Notes: generated by a model from the sequence alone, not told the origin. Positions 35,708 to 46,271 are shown, numbered from the stretch's first letter. The stretch: 64,000 bases of DNA from Streptomyces griseoflavus (GCF_014649995.1 NZ_BMUC01000019.1:22817-86816), one strand, 5' to 3'. Made by a program: numbers and translations.

Positions 35708-37374
35708 GCCGGGTCACCCTCCCGCATCGGCACCCGCACGCCCCGCTCGTCAGCGACGGACTCCGCGATGTCGTACCCGGCGTCCACGTGGCGGATGATC
35801 CCCATGCCGGGGTCGTTGGTGAGCACCCGCCGGATCTTCTCCCCGGCCAGGGCCGTCCCGTCGGCCACCGTCACCTGCCCGGCGTGCAGGGACCGTCCCA
35901 TGCCCACGCCCCCGCCGTGGTGGAGGGAGACCCAGGACGCCCCGGACGCCACGTTGACCATCGCGTTCAGCAGCGGCCAGTCGGCGATCGCGTCGGACCC
36001 GTCCAGCATCGCCTCCGTCTCCCGGTAGGGCGAGGCCACCGAGCCGCAGTCGAGGTGGTCCCGTCCGATGACGACCGGCGCGGCCAGCTCACCGCTCGCG
36101 ACCATGTCGTTGAACCGCTCGCCCGCCTTGTCGCGCTCGCCGTAGCCGAGCCAGCAGATGCGGGCCGGCAGGCCCTGGAAGCGGACCCGCTCCCCGGCCA
36201 TCCTGATCCAGCGGGCGAGGGACTCGTTCTCGGGGAAGAGCTCCAGGATCGCCCGGTCGGTCTTCGCGATGTCGGCCGGGTCGCCGGACAGCGCCGCCCA
36301 GCGGAAGGGGCCCTTGCCCTCGCAGAACAGCGGGCGGATGTACGCCGGCACGAAGCCGGGGAAGGCGAACGCCCGCTCGTACCCGGCGAGCTGTGCCTCG
36401 CCGCGGATCGAGTTGCCGTAGTCGAACACCTCGGCACCGGCGTCCTGGAAGCCGACCATCGCCTCGACGTGCCGGGCCATGGACTCCCGGGCCCGGGTGG
36501 TGAACCCGGCCGGGTCCTTCGCGGCGGCGTCGGCCATGTCCTCGAAGGCGATGCCGGCGGGCAGGTAGGCCAGGGGGTCGTGGGCGGAGGTCTGGTCGGT
36601 GACGATGTCGACGGGGGCGCCCATGGCGAGCAGCCGCGGCACCAGTTCGGCGGCGTTGCCGAGGACTCCGACGGACAGGGGACGGCGGGCGTCCCGGGCC
36701 TCGGTGGCCAGCTGGAGGGCGTGGTCGAGGGAGTCGGCCTTCACGTCGAGGTAGCGGTGCTCGATGCGGCGTTCGATGGCGCGCGGGTCGCAGTCGACGC
36801 AGATCGCCACGCCGTCGTTCATCGTCACGGCGAGCGGCTGGGCGCCGCCCATGCCGCCGAGGCCGGCCGTGAGGGTGATGGTCCCGGCGAGGGTGCCGCC
36901 GAACCTCTTCGCGGCGACGGCGGCGAAGGTCTCGTAGGTGCCCTGGAGGATGCCCTGTGTGCCGATGTAGATCCAGGAGCCGGCGGTCATCTGCCCGTAC
37001 ATCGTCAGCCCGAGGGCCTCCAGGCGGCGGAACTCCTCCCAGGTGGCCCAGTCGCCGACGAGGTTGGAGTTGGCGATGAGGACGCGCGGGGCCCACTCGT
37101 GGGTCTGCATGACGCCGACCGGGCGGCCCGACTGGACGAGCATCGTCTCGTCCTGCTTGAGCGTCCGCAGGGTGCGGACCATGGCGTCGAAGGAGCGCCA
37201 GTCGCGGGCCGCCTTGCCGGTGCCGCCGTAGACGACGAGCTTGTCGGGGTGTTCGGCGACCTCCGGGTCGAGGTTGTTCTGCAGCATCCGCAGGGCGGCC
37301 TCCTGCTGCCAGCCCAGGGCGCTCGGTTCGGTGCCGCGCGGCGCTCGGACGGGCCGGGGTCCGGGTGCGGACAT
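35704..37374 (-). CDS. hutU: urocanate hydratase
   Basis: A 556-residue NAD-dependent enzyme that hydrates urocanate to imidazolone propionate, step two of histidine breakdown. Recognisable segments are [33 protein letters not shown], the glycine-rich [16 protein letters not shown] near residue 176, [14 protein letters not shown] and the catalytic-region cysteine in [18 protein letters not shown] near 445. The ATG has AGGAGG seven bases upstream. It is the first gene of the hut operon and its promoter is overlain by a perfect dyad. The histidine ammonia-lyase gene is not in this window. Confidence 0.97.
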   Translation of the reverse strand: MSAPGPRPVRAPRGTEPSALGWQQEAALRMLQNNLDPEVAEHPDKLVVYGGTGKAARDWRSFDAMVRTLRTLKQDETMLVQSGRPVGVMQTHEWAPRVLIANSNLVGDWATWEEFRRLEALGLTMYGQMTAGSWIYIGTQGILQGTYETFAAVAAKRFGGTLAGTITLTAGLGGMGGAQPLAVTMNDGVAICVDCDPRAIERRIEHRYLDVKADSLDHALQLATEARDARRPLSVGVLGNAAELVPRLLAMGAPVDIVTDQTSAHDPLAYLPAGIAFEDMADAAAKDPAGFTTRARESMARHVEAMVGFQDAGAEVFDYGNSIRGEAQLAGYERAFAFPGFVPAYIRPLFCEGKGPFRWAALSGDPADIAKTDRAILELFPENESLARWIRMAGERVRFQGLPARICWLGYGERDKAGERFNDMVASGELAAPVVIGRDHLDCGSVASPYRETEAMLDGSDAIADWPLLNAMVNVASGASWVSLHHGGGVGMGRSLHAGQVTVADGTALAGEKIRRVLTNDPGMGIIRHVDAGYDIAESVADERGVRVPMREGDPA

Positions 37375-37421
37375 GGTGTGCCTCCTGGGGGCTGCGGGCG
37401 AGTACGGCGGGTTACTGCAGA

Positions 37422-37446
37422 TATTCACATCCTCGGCCTGTGAATA
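37422..37446 (-). promoter_or_regulatory. candidate hut operator: TATTCACA-N9-TGTGAATA
   Basis: A perfect 8-bp inverted repeat with 9-base spacer overlaps the spacer and -10 box of the hutU promoter, where a bound repressor would block transcription. It also lies about 60 bases before the divergent PLP-decarboxylase gene, so one regulator could control both. Confidence 0.55.
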
Positions 37447-37457
37447 GGGCTAGTCAA
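37429..37457 (-). promoter_or_regulatory. hut operon promoter (-35 TTGACT, -10 GAGGAT)
   Basis: On the minus strand TTGACT is separated by 17 bases from GAGGAT, close to the HrdB-type consensus of Streptomyces. Transcription would begin about 45-50 bases before the hutU ATG. Confidence 0.5.
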
Positions 37458-37507
37458 GACGGGGGGGTGCGTCCGCACGGCCGTGCGGGGGATGTTTGGC
37501 TGGACGC

Positions 37508-38929
37508 ATGCGCGCGAACATGGAGAACGCCGACGGGACGGGGGACGTGGTGGCTGACGAGGCCGGTCTGACGGACGAGGTGGATCCGCGGGGTGCCGGG
37601 CGGGCGGCCCGGCGGGACGAGGCGGTGCGTGCCGCCGTGGAGCAGGGGCTGCTCGACGCCGACGTGCCGCTGGTGGCGCTGCTCGACGTGCAAGGCATCC
37701 GGGAGTCGGCGGCGGGGCTGCGGGCCGCGTTCGACGCCGTGACCGCACCCGGCACCCCCGTGCTGCACGCCTTCGCGGTGAAGGCGAGCCCGCTGGTGCC
37801 GGTGCTGCGGCTGCTGCGCGCGGAGGGGATCGGCGCGGAGGTGGCGAGCCCGGGTGAGCTGGCGCTGGCGCGTGCGGCGGGGGTGGAACCGGAGCACACG
37901 GTCCTCGACTCGCCCGCCAAGACGCTCGCCGAGCTGCGGGAGGCACTGGCGCTGGGCATCGCCGTGAACGCGGACAATCCGCAGGAGCTGGAGCGCATCG
38001 ACGCCCTGATGGCCGCCTCCCCCTCCCGTTCCCCCCTCGGCATCCGGGTCAACCCGCAGGTCGGCGGCGGTTCCATCGAGGCGTTGTCGACGGCGACGGC
38101 GACGTCCAAGTTCGGGGTGGCGCTGCGCGACGAGGGGGCGCGGGAGTGGGTGATCCGCGCCTACCTGGACCGGCCGTGGCTGACCCGGCTGCACGCCCAC
38201 TCCGGCTCCCAGGGCATCGCGCTGTCGATGATGGCGCGGGGCGTCTCGGAGACGTACGCGCTGGCGGAGGAGATCAACGGGCGTGCGGGCCGGCAGCAGA
38301 TCGACACCATCGACATCGGCGGCGGGCTGCCGGTCAACTTCGCGTCCGAGGCGAGCAGCCCGACGTACGGCGCGTACGCGCGGCTGCTGAGCGAGACGGT
38401 GCCGGGACTGTTCGACGGGCGGTACGGGCTGGTCACCGAGTTCGGCCGGTCACTGCTGGCCAAGCACGGCATGGTGGTCGCGCGCGTGGAGTACGCCAAG
38501 AGCGCGGGCGGGCGACCGGTCGCGGTGACGCACGCGGGCGTGCAGGTGGCGGCGCGGACGGTGTACGCGCCGCAGTCGTGGCCGCTGCGGATCGCCGCGT
38601 ACGACGCGAAGGGGCGGCCCAAGGAGGGGCCGGCGGTCGTGCAGGACGTGGCGGGGCCCGCCTGCTTCGCGGGCGACCTGCTGGCGCAGGGGCAGGAGCT
38701 GCCGCTGCTGCGGCAGGGCGACTACGCGGCGGCGCTGGACACGGGCGCGTACTACTTCGCCCACCACTACGCGTACAACTCCCTCCCCCGCCCCGCCGTC
38801 CACGGCTTCGTCACGGACGGGACGGGCGCCGTCACCTTCGCGACGGTGCGCCCGGCCCAGACGATCGAGGAGATAGTCGCCGAATCCGGCGCCCCCCACG
38901 CCCACACCCTGACCGACCTCACCCCCTGA
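37508..38929 (+). CDS. fold-III PLP-dependent decarboxylase (diaminopimelate decarboxylase-like), substrate uncertain
   Basis: A 473-residue alanine-racemase-fold decarboxylase. Lys 92 in AFAVKASPL is the PLP Schiff-base residue, followed by SPGELALA, DSPAKT, HSGSQG and the phosphate loop DIGGGLPVNF. Two motifs that define true LysA differ: EPGRS is EFGRS (VTEFGRSLLAKHG) and CESGD is CFAGD. Substrate specificity other than meso-diaminopimelate is thus likely. The ATG at 37508 has GGA five bases upstream; another ATG 12 bases on is possible. It diverges from hutU and shares its operator region, hinting at an amino-acid catabolic role. Dispersed repeats follow the stop. Confidence 0.8.
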   Translation: MRANMENADGTGDVVADEAGLTDEVDPRGAGRAARRDEAVRAAVEQGLLDADVPLVALLDVQGIRESAAGLRAAFDAVTAPGTPVLHAFAVKASPLVPVLRLLRAEGIGAEVASPGELALARAAGVEPEHTVLDSPAKTLAELREALALGIAVNADNPQELERIDALMAASPSRSPLGIRVNPQVGGGSIEALSTATATSKFGVALRDEGAREWVIRAYLDRPWLTRLHAHSGSQGIALSMMARGVSETYALAEEINGRAGRQQIDTIDIGGGLPVNFASEASSPTYGAYARLLSETVPGLFDGRYGLVTEFGRSLLAKHGMVVARVEYAKSAGGRPVAVTHAGVQVAARTVYAPQSWPLRIAAYDAKGRPKEGPAVVQDVAGPACFAGDLLAQGQELPLLRQGDYAAALDTGAYYFAHHYAYNSLPRPAVHGFVTDGTGAVTFATVRPAQTIEEIVAESGAPHAHTLTDLTP

Positions 38930-38942
38930 CCGGCCCCCGGCG

Positions 38943-39006
38943 AACCGCGCCCGAAGGGGCGCGGGGAACCGCGCCCGAAGGGGCGCGGGGAACCGCGCGA
39001 CCAGCC
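38943..39006 (+). repeat. dispersed Streptomyces repeat, two tandem 24-bp units plus a partial third
   Basis: The unit AACCGCGCCCGAAGGGGCGC GGGG occurs twice back to back and then continues as AACCGCGCGACCAGCC. Single copies of this motif are, from memory, very common between genes in Streptomyces. The unit folds into a GCGCCC/GGGGCGC hairpin. Its position right after the decarboxylase suggests it can act as a terminator. Confidence 0.65.
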
Positions 39007-39034
39007 GGCCCCCCGCGCCCCCGGGCAGCCCCGC

Positions 39035-39619
39035 TCAGGCCACCGCCGCGACCGCCCGGCGGGAGCCGCCCGGCGCCGCGTCCCCCGCCGCGATCCCCGT
39101 CGTGCGGTACGCCTTGACCCGCTTGCCGGCGGGCCGCCCCGCCCCCGCACGGAGCCAGTCGACGCGCACCCACAGCAGCGCCTCGTCGTCCTGCTCCAAC
39201 CGGCCGATCCACGCCGCCTTCAGCCACAGGCCGGTCCCGCAGCCGGCCAGCAGCAGTCCGCCGGCCGCGGGGGCGGCGAACGCCGAGCCGAGGGCGGCGA
39301 GGAAGGCGAGCAGCAGCCACCACCGGTGGGCCCGCCGCCAGTTGCGCACGGTCACCGCCCGGTCCTGGAGCACGTCGTGCCGGCTCGCCCGTACCGCCTG
39401 GCGGGCCGGCGCGCGGTACCGCCCCCGACCCCAGTACGCCACGACGGCCGCCGCCACCAGGAACAGCGCCGCACCCGCCAGCACACCGATCCGGCGACCG
39501 GTCGTCCCCGGCACCAGTGCCCCCGCTCCGGCGGCGACGACTCCGAGCCACCACAACGGCGCTGCCCCGGCCCGTACGACGACGGCCACCCGGGCCAGTC
39601 CATGTCCTCCGCGCGTCAC
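39035..39619 (-). CDS. membrane protein of unknown function
   Basis: I do not recognise the family. The 194-residue protein has two hydrophobic pairs, about residues 20-60 (LWWLGVVAAGAGALVPG, then LAGAALFLVAAAVVAYWG) and 103-133, separated by a basic cytoplasmic loop (RQAVRASRHDVLQD). The C-terminal part is charged (LEQDDEALLWVRVDWL). The GTG at 39619 is chosen because GGAGG lies six bases upstream; an earlier TTG would add 17 residues without a ribosome site. It is co-directional with the RpiR regulator, 100 bases downstream of that gene's stop. Confidence 0.65.
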   Translation of the reverse strand: MTRGGHGLARVAVVVRAGAAPLWWLGVVAAGAGALVPGTTGRRIGVLAGAALFLVAAAVVAYWGRGRYRAPARQAVRASRHDVLQDRAVTVRNWRRAHRWWLLLAFLAALGSAFAAPAAGGLLLAGCGTGLWLKAAWIGRLEQDDEALLWVRVDWLRAGAGRPAGKRVKAYRTTGIAAGDAAPGGSRRAVAAVA

Positions 39620-39719
39620 GTCCAGCCTCCCGTCTCTCACGCCAGTGAACACGGGAGGGTAGCGGCGCAAGGTGAGACGAGTCTGAGAACACCCCCGGTC
39701 CGAGGAGCCCTCCGGGAGG

Positions 39720-40562
39720 TCAGTCCACGAACAGTCCCCGCGCGGCCGCCTTCACGTCGAACTCCTCCAGCCGTGCCTGCGCGTCGGGCAGGTCGTCGCA
39801 CATCGCCTCCAGCAGCACCCGGCCCAGCAGCATCGGCGCGCACGCCGTGTCGAAGGCCAGCCCGGTGCCGACGGCGGCGGGCAGCAGCAGGTCGGACACC
39901 TTGGCGACCGGCGCGAACGGGGAGTCGGCGACGGTGACGACGGTCAGTCCCGTCTCCCTGGCGTGGGTGAGGGCGTCGACGACCTCCCGCGGATGGCGGG
40001 GCAGCGCGAAGCACAGCAGGGCGCTCGCCCCGGCCCGGGCGGCGGCGTCGATCCGGTCGTGGAGCATCGTGCCGCCCTCGTTGAGCAGCCGTACGTCCGG
40101 ATGGACCTTGGCGGCGAAGTAGGCGAAGCCGTGCGCCTGGGCCGCGGCGGCGCGCAGCCCCAGCACGGGCAGCGGCCGGCTGTCCGCGAGGACCCGTCCG
40201 GCCCGCCGGACGGGCCCGGCGTCGGCCAGCGCCTCCGCCAGGTGCCGCAGGTTCTCGATCTCGGCCTCGACGGCCTGCTGGTACGCGTTGGACGAGCCGG
40301 TCTCCGGCGCGGGTCCGACGGGCGCGACCTCGCGCAGGTGCCGGCGCAGGGCGGGGTAGCCGTCGAAGCCGAGGGCGACGGCGAACCGGGTCACGGACGG
40401 CTGGCTCACCCCGGCCAGTTCGGCGAGCTCCACACTGGACAGGAACGGCACGTCGGCGGCCCGCCGCACCATGCTGTGCGCGATGCGCCGCTGCGTCGGC
40501 GTCAGCCGGTGCCCCTCGAAGAGCGCCTGGAGGCGCGCGGCAGGGCTCTCGGTGCCGCTCAT
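39720..40562 (-). CDS. MurR/RpiR family transcriptional regulator
   Basis: A 280-residue regulator with an N-terminal helix-turn-helix (LSSVELAELAGVSQPSVTRFAVALGFDGYP, residues 41-70) and a C-terminal SIS sugar-phosphate-binding domain from about 115. Such proteins sense phosphosugars or related metabolites and control catabolic genes. A perfect dyad, TGTAT-N6-ATACA, lies 67 bases upstream and is a likely autoregulatory operator. Targets are unknown; the hut operon and the PLP decarboxylase nearby do not carry the same dyad. The ATG sits at MSGTESPAARLQALFEGHR, the family-like start. Confidence 0.88.
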   Translation of the reverse strand: MSGTESPAARLQALFEGHRLTPTQRRIAHSMVRRAADVPFLSSVELAELAGVSQPSVTRFAVALGFDGYPALRRHLREVAPVGPAPETGSSNAYQQAVEAEIENLRHLAEALADAGPVRRAGRVLADSRPLPVLGLRAAAAQAHGFAYFAAKVHPDVRLLNEGGTMLHDRIDAAARAGASALLCFALPRHPREVVDALTHARETGLTVVTVADSPFAPVAKVSDLLLPAAVGTGLAFDTACAPMLLGRVLLEAMCDDLPDAQARLEEFDVKAAARGLFVD

Positions 40563-40628
40563 GACGTGACGTCCCCCTCGGACCGCTCGGACCTCGGACC
40601 CCTCGGCCCATTCACCCGGCACTGCTTC

Positions 40629-40644
40629 TGTATGCCGTTATACA
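40629..40644 (-). promoter_or_regulatory. candidate RpiR operator TGTAT-N6-ATACA
   Basis: A perfect 5-6-5 dyad in the gap between the RpiR regulator and the divergent LCP 6 gene, at the distance expected for an autoregulatory site. Confidence 0.5.
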
Positions 40645-40849
40645 ACCGCACGGGACATCGTGCCGTACCCGCGTCGTGAGGGGCGGGGGCCACCCCCCGG
40701 GCCCGGTCGCGGACAGATCCGGATCTCGACGATTTCGCTACGACCTCCGCGCGTCCCCGAAGGAGCCGGATAACGTAACGCCTCGAACAATTAAGCGCCT
40801 TGAGGCCCAGGCGCCCCCCGGGGGCCCCGACGGAAGACTGGTAACGAGC

Positions 40850-42592
40850 GTGGATGCGCCAAGTCGTGGACAGGCGGACGGGACCGATCCCGCCGACCAG
40901 TGGGTGCTCAACCCGGACACCGGGGACTACGAGCTGCGGCTGAACGGTACGCCGGGGCGTCCGGCGGTCCCCCGCCCGCGCGGCGCGTCCCGCTCCGGCC
41001 CCGCCGCCCCGTCGTCCGCCCCCTCGTCCGCTCCCGGCCGTGTGCCCGGGCAGCGCGGCCACCGCGCCGCTCCCGCCTCGTCTCCGGCCGCCCCCGACGC
41101 GGACGGCACGCGGGACCCCGGCCGGCGCGGGCGCCCGCAGCAGAGGAAGCGCGGCGCCAGGCGGAAGGCGCTGATGTGGACGGGCGGCGCCCTCGGTCTG
41201 GTCCTGGTCGGCGGCTCGGCGTTCGCCTACTACTGGTACGACCGCCTCAACGGCAACATCGACACCGTCGACATCGGTGACGTGGGCAGCGACAAGGTCC
41301 TGGCCGACGGGCCGGTCAACATCCTGGTCATCGGCAACGACGTCCGCACCGGCGACGGCAACGAGGCCTACGGCAACCGGGACAACGTCACCGGTCACGC
41401 CGACACCACCCTGCTCTTCCACGTCGCCGGGGACCGCTCCAACGCGACCGTGGTGAGCATCCCCCGGGACATGATGACCACGATCCCGGACTGCGAGACC
41501 CGACAGCCCGACGGTTCGACCGAGGTCGTCCCCGGATCGAAGGGCACCACCAGGTTCAACGAGTCCTTCGGCGTGAACGGCCGTGACCCCGGCTGCACCA
41601 TGCGGACCGTCGAGGAGATCGCCGGCGTCGAGGTCGACCACTTCATGATGTTCGACTTCAACGCGGTCAAGACGCTGTCCACCGCCGTCGGCGGCGTCGA
41701 GGTGTGCCTGGAGAAGCCCCTCAAGGACCTGGACGGCGGAACGAAACTCGACCTGCCCATCGGCAGGAGCACCCTCGAGGGCGAGCAGGCGCTGTCGTTC
41801 CTGCGCAACCGGCACGGCCTGAAGAACGAGAGCGACCTCGACCGCATCGAGATGCAGCAGAAGTTCGTCGCGTCGATGATCCGGCAGCTGAAGGAGGACA
41901 CGCTGGACAGCCCGTCGAAGATGCTCGACGTGGCGGACGCGGCCACCAAGTCCCTCACCGTGGACAAGGGCATAGGCAGCGCCACCAAGCTCCTCACGCT
42001 GGCCAAGGAACTCACCAGGATCGACCTGAAGAACATCACGCTGATGACGCTCCCGGTGGTCGACAACCCGGCCGAGCCCACGCCCGTCACCGTCGTGCCG
42101 GACCCGGTCAAGGCGCCGCAGGTGTTCGCCATGCTGCAGGACGACGTCTCCTTCACCGAGGTGAAGAAGAAGGAGAAGGACGCCAAGGACAAGCAGGCGG
42201 CGCTCCTGAAGGGAGCGCGGGCGGAGGCGTCCGCCGTGCACGTCGACGTCCTCAACGGCGGGGGCCCGGCCGGCGCCGCGCAGGAGACGCTGGTCTGGCT
42301 GCGGACCGGCGAGGGCGTGGCCCGCTCCGCCAACCGGGGCAACGCGCCCGCCAAGGCCGACAGGACCCGGCTGGAGTACGCGCCGGAACAGGCCGACCAG
42401 GCCCGCAAGCTCGCCGATCTGATGGGCCTGCCCGCCTCGGCCCTGAAGCCCGGCGGCGAGGACTCGGACGCGTCGCAGCCGATGAGGCTCACCCTCGGCC
42501 CCGACTTCAAGAAGGCGGGCGTGCCCGTCGCCGCGCCGAAGAAGGTCGACGTCGGGCAGTCCCGGGCCGACGACAAGATGTGCGGCGCGTAG
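40850..42592 (+). CDS. LCP family glycopolymer transferase 6, with LytR_C domain
   Basis: A 580-residue LCP protein closely related to LCP 2 at the other end of the window. The cytoplasmic segment opens with DPADQWVLNPDTGDYELRL at residues 13-31 and continues with a Pro/Arg-rich stretch. A membrane helix at 106-129 is followed by NILVIGNDVR near 157, SIPRD, the RNRHGLKNESDLDRIEMQQ block and a LytR_C domain from about residue 463 (VHVDVLNGGGPAG). GND replaces the usual GSD/GTD in the first core motif. The GTG start is set by matching LCP 2; earlier in-frame codons encode unlikely sequence. Expected role: attachment of glycopolymer to peptidoglycan. Confidence 0.9.
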   Translation: MDAPSRGQADGTDPADQWVLNPDTGDYELRLNGTPGRPAVPRPRGASRSGPAAPSSAPSSAPGRVPGQRGHRAAPASSPAAPDADGTRDPGRRGRPQQRKRGARRKALMWTGGALGLVLVGGSAFAYYWYDRLNGNIDTVDIGDVGSDKVLADGPVNILVIGNDVRTGDGNEAYGNRDNVTGHADTTLLFHVAGDRSNATVVSIPRDMMTTIPDCETRQPDGSTEVVPGSKGTTRFNESFGVNGRDPGCTMRTVEEIAGVEVDHFMMFDFNAVKTLSTAVGGVEVCLEKPLKDLDGGTKLDLPIGRSTLEGEQALSFLRNRHGLKNESDLDRIEMQQKFVASMIRQLKEDTLDSPSKMLDVADAATKSLTVDKGIGSATKLLTLAKELTRIDLKNITLMTLPVVDNPAEPTPVTVVPDPVKAPQVFAMLQDDVSFTEVKKKEKDAKDKQAALLKGARAEASAVHVDVLNGGGPAGAAQETLVWLRTGEGVARSANRGNAPAKADRTRLEYAPEQADQARKLADLMGLPASALKPGGEDSDASQPMRLTLGPDFKKAGVPVAAPKKVDVGQSRADDKMCGA

Positions 42593-42668
42593 GCGCGCGG
42601 CGAACCCGAACCCGAGACGGGGGTTACCCCCAGTGTCAACGGCCCCCCGCCTGCCTACCGTGGAGCGC

Positions 42669-43100
42669 ATGACCGGAATGGACGCGCGGGACGCCGAGCT
42701 GAAGAAGGAACTCAACGCCTCCCTGCAGGCGCGCAGGGAACTGGGCGAGGAGTACGAGTCCGCGCTGGTCGACTCGTTCCTGGAGAAGGTCGACCAGCGC
42801 ATCGACGGCGCGGTGGAGCGCCGGGTGCGCCGGCAGCTCGCCGAGCGGCAGATGACGGTGGCCCGGGACTCGCGGTCGCCGAAGGCCACGGACTCCTGGG
42901 GGGAGCGGTTCGGCTTCGGCATCGTCTCGCTGGTGCTGGCGGTGCCGCTGTCCGCCATCGGCGGGGGCGTGGGCCAGCTGCCGGGCCTGCTGGTCACCTG
43001 GGCGGGCATCGTCGGCGTGAACGTGGTCCAGGCCGCCCGCACCAACCCGGGGCTCTTCGGCTCCCGCAAGGGCCGCCGGGACGACGACTGGGAGGACTGA
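42669..43100 (+). CDS. small membrane protein of unknown function
   Basis: A 143-residue protein with a charged helical N-terminal half (DAELKKELNASLQARRELGEEYES, then DQRIDGAVERRVRRQLAERQM), likely a coiled coil, and two hydrophobic segments at about 80-98 and 99-118. I do not recognise a defined domain. The ATG at 42669 follows GGAG; a GTG at 42660 and an ATG at 42678 are alternatives. It is 77 bases downstream of LCP 6 on the same strand and could be co-transcribed with it. Confidence 0.7.
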   Translation: MTGMDARDAELKKELNASLQARRELGEEYESALVDSFLEKVDQRIDGAVERRVRRQLAERQMTVARDSRSPKATDSWGERFGFGIVSLVLAVPLSAIGGGVGQLPGLLVTWAGIVGVNVVQAARTNPGLFGSRKGRRDDDWED

Positions 43101-43445
43101 GGAAGGGGTTTTGCGCGGGGACCGCCGCACCCCCGTAGGCCGGGGGGCGGGACGACGGCGGTCCCCGCGGGGGACGCGTGCCCCGTCGAGGAGGCCGCGC
43201 GTCCCGGGGCGTCCAGGGAGGTCCGGGAGCCGCTCCGGTTGTCCTTCGACGCCGCGTGGTCGCCGGCGGGTCCGGGGAGCCGCTCCCTTCCCTGCCGACA
43301 CCCACCACTGTGCCGGAGCCGTGTTAAGCGAGTGCTGCGCGCACGTGACGCCCTCGTACCACTTCCGCGAAGTCCACGAAGATCATCCGTGCGGTGGCGG
43401 CCGGCCGGTCACGGACGGTTCACGCCCGCTCCGGCCGGCGCCCCG
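43101..43445. other. 345-base gap, no gene seen; one long inverted repeat
   Basis: A 14-bp perfect inverted repeat (CGCGGGGACCGCCG with its complement) spans 43114-43169 with a 28-base middle and could terminate the upstream gene. Nothing else coding-like or clearly structured is apparent in the rest, which lies between convergent genes. Confidence 0.45.
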
Positions 43446-44834
<1,389 letters not shown>

Positions 44835-44997
44835 CGTTGTCTCCGGATGCTTGCAAAAGATGTGGTCGTAGTGGTCGAACCAGCCTAGGCCCTCCCCGCC
44901 CGGAACCCGCCGGGGTCGTTCACTGCCCGTTGGGATTGGACCACGGTGCGTACGGGGCAAGCACTGGGTGTACGGCTTCGAGGAGGTGGCGGCGAGC

Positions 44998-46026
44998 ATG
45001 ACGGGCATGTCGAGGGCACGGGTGGCCCGGCGGATCGCGGCCGGCGCCGCGTACGGCGGCGGGAGCGTCGGCCTGGCCGGCGCGGCGACCGTGGGTCTGC
45101 TGGTGGCCCAGGCACAGCTGGCGCGGCGGCGGGTGGGCAACGGCACGGCCGGCTACGTCCCCAACGCGGACGGGCTGTACGGGGCGGCCTACACGGTGCC
45201 GGGCGAACCGGCGCTGCGGCTGACGATGCTGGGCGACTCCACGGCCGCGGGGCAGGGCGTGCACCGGGGCGGGCAGACACCGGGCGCGCTGCTGGCGTCC
45301 GGGGTGGCGGCGATCGCGGAACGTCCGGTGGGGCTGAGTACGGTCGCGGTGCCGGGGGCCTGCTCCGACGACCTGGACCGGCAGGTGACGCGGGCGCTGG
45401 CGGATCCGTCCCGGGTGCCCGACATGTGCGTGATCATGATCGGCGCCAATGACGTGACCCACCGGATGCCGGCCACCCAGTCCGTACGCCATCTGAGCGC
45501 GGCGGTGCGCCGGCTGCGGACGGCCGGCGCGGAGGTGGTGGTCGGGACCTGCCCCGACCTCGGCACGATCGAACCGGTGCAGCAGCCGCTGCGCTGGCTG
45601 GCCCGGCGCGCCTCGCGGCAGCTGGCGGCGGCGCAGACGATCGGGGTCGTCGAGCAGGGCGGGCGGACGGTGTCGCTGGGCGACCTGCTCGGTCCGGAGT
45701 TCGCGGCGAACCCGCGGGAGCTGTTCGGGCCGGACAGCTACCACCCCTCCGCGGAGGGGTACGCCACGGCGGCGATGGCGGTGCTCCCGACGTTGTGCGC
45801 GGCGCTGGGGCTGTGGCCGGCGGAGGAGGAGCGTCCGGACGCCGCCCGCCGGGAGGGGTTTCTGCCGGTGGCCCGTGCGGCGGCGGAGGCGGCGTCGGAG
45901 GCGGGCACGGAGGTCGCGGCGGCGATGCCGACGGGGCCGCGGGGGGCGTGGGCACTGCTGAAGCGCCGCCGGCGGCGGCGGGTCCCGGCGAGCGAGCCCC
46001 AGCCCTCGCCCCAGCCGTCCCCCTGA
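44998..46026 (+). CDS. SGNH/GDSL-family esterase, membrane-anchored or secreted
   Basis: A 342-residue hydrolase. An N-terminal basic and hydrophobic stretch (about residues 15-40) is a signal anchor or export signal. Catalytic residues are visible as Ser 81 in MLGDSTAAGQG, Asn 151 in MIGANDVTH, and Asp 246 with His 249 in DSYHPSAEGY. A basic C-terminal tail (KRRRRRRVPASEP) is unusual for an exported enzyme. Members hydrolyse esters of lipids or wall sugars; substrate is unknown. The ATG has GAGGAGG about ten bases upstream. Confidence 0.82.
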   Translation: MTGMSRARVARRIAAGAAYGGGSVGLAGAATVGLLVAQAQLARRRVGNGTAGYVPNADGLYGAAYTVPGEPALRLTMLGDSTAAGQGVHRGGQTPGALLASGVAAIAERPVGLSTVAVPGACSDDLDRQVTRALADPSRVPDMCVIMIGANDVTHRMPATQSVRHLSAAVRRLRTAGAEVVVGTCPDLGTIEPVQQPLRWLARRASRQLAAAQTIGVVEQGGRTVSLGDLLGPEFAANPRELFGPDSYHPSAEGYATAAMAVLPTLCAALGLWPAEEERPDAARREGFLPVARAAAEAASEAGTEVAAAMPTGPRGAWALLKRRRRRRVPASEPQPSPQPSP

Positions 46027-46068
46027 CCTCCTCCCTCCGGGTCGGACTCGGCCGACAGCAGGCCAAGC

Positions 46069-46076
46069 AAGCGCTT
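46069..46076. promoter_or_regulatory. AAGCGCTT palindrome, candidate TetR-type operator before thiolase
   Basis: The context AAGCAAGCGCTTAGACAG lies about 200 bases upstream of the thiolase. AAGCGCTT dyads often mark fatty-acid regulator sites in actinobacteria. Only the core is palindromic, so the call is weak. Confidence 0.3.
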
Positions 46077-46271
46077 AGACAGTTGCGGTCCATGTCACAC
46101 CGCGGGAGCAGTGACCGGGACGGTACGGACAGGTAACTTCCCAGGGAGCCCGCACCGACCCCGCGGTATGCCCGCCCGTCGCCCGACCACCACCCCTCAA
46201 CGAGGCGCTACGCGCCACTTTCGCCCGCCGCCCGACCACCACCCCTCGTGCCTTTCCTCTCTGGAGCCGTG

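Noticed and set aside
35704-37374. Large plus-strand open frame opposite hutU
   Set aside because: It lacks any recognisable domain, whereas the minus strand encodes full-length urocanate hydratase with ribosome site and promoter.
38943-39006. Possible CRISPR array
   Set aside because: The units are directly adjacent with no variable spacers, only two copies are present and no cas gene is nearby; this is a known type of dispersed intergenic repeat.
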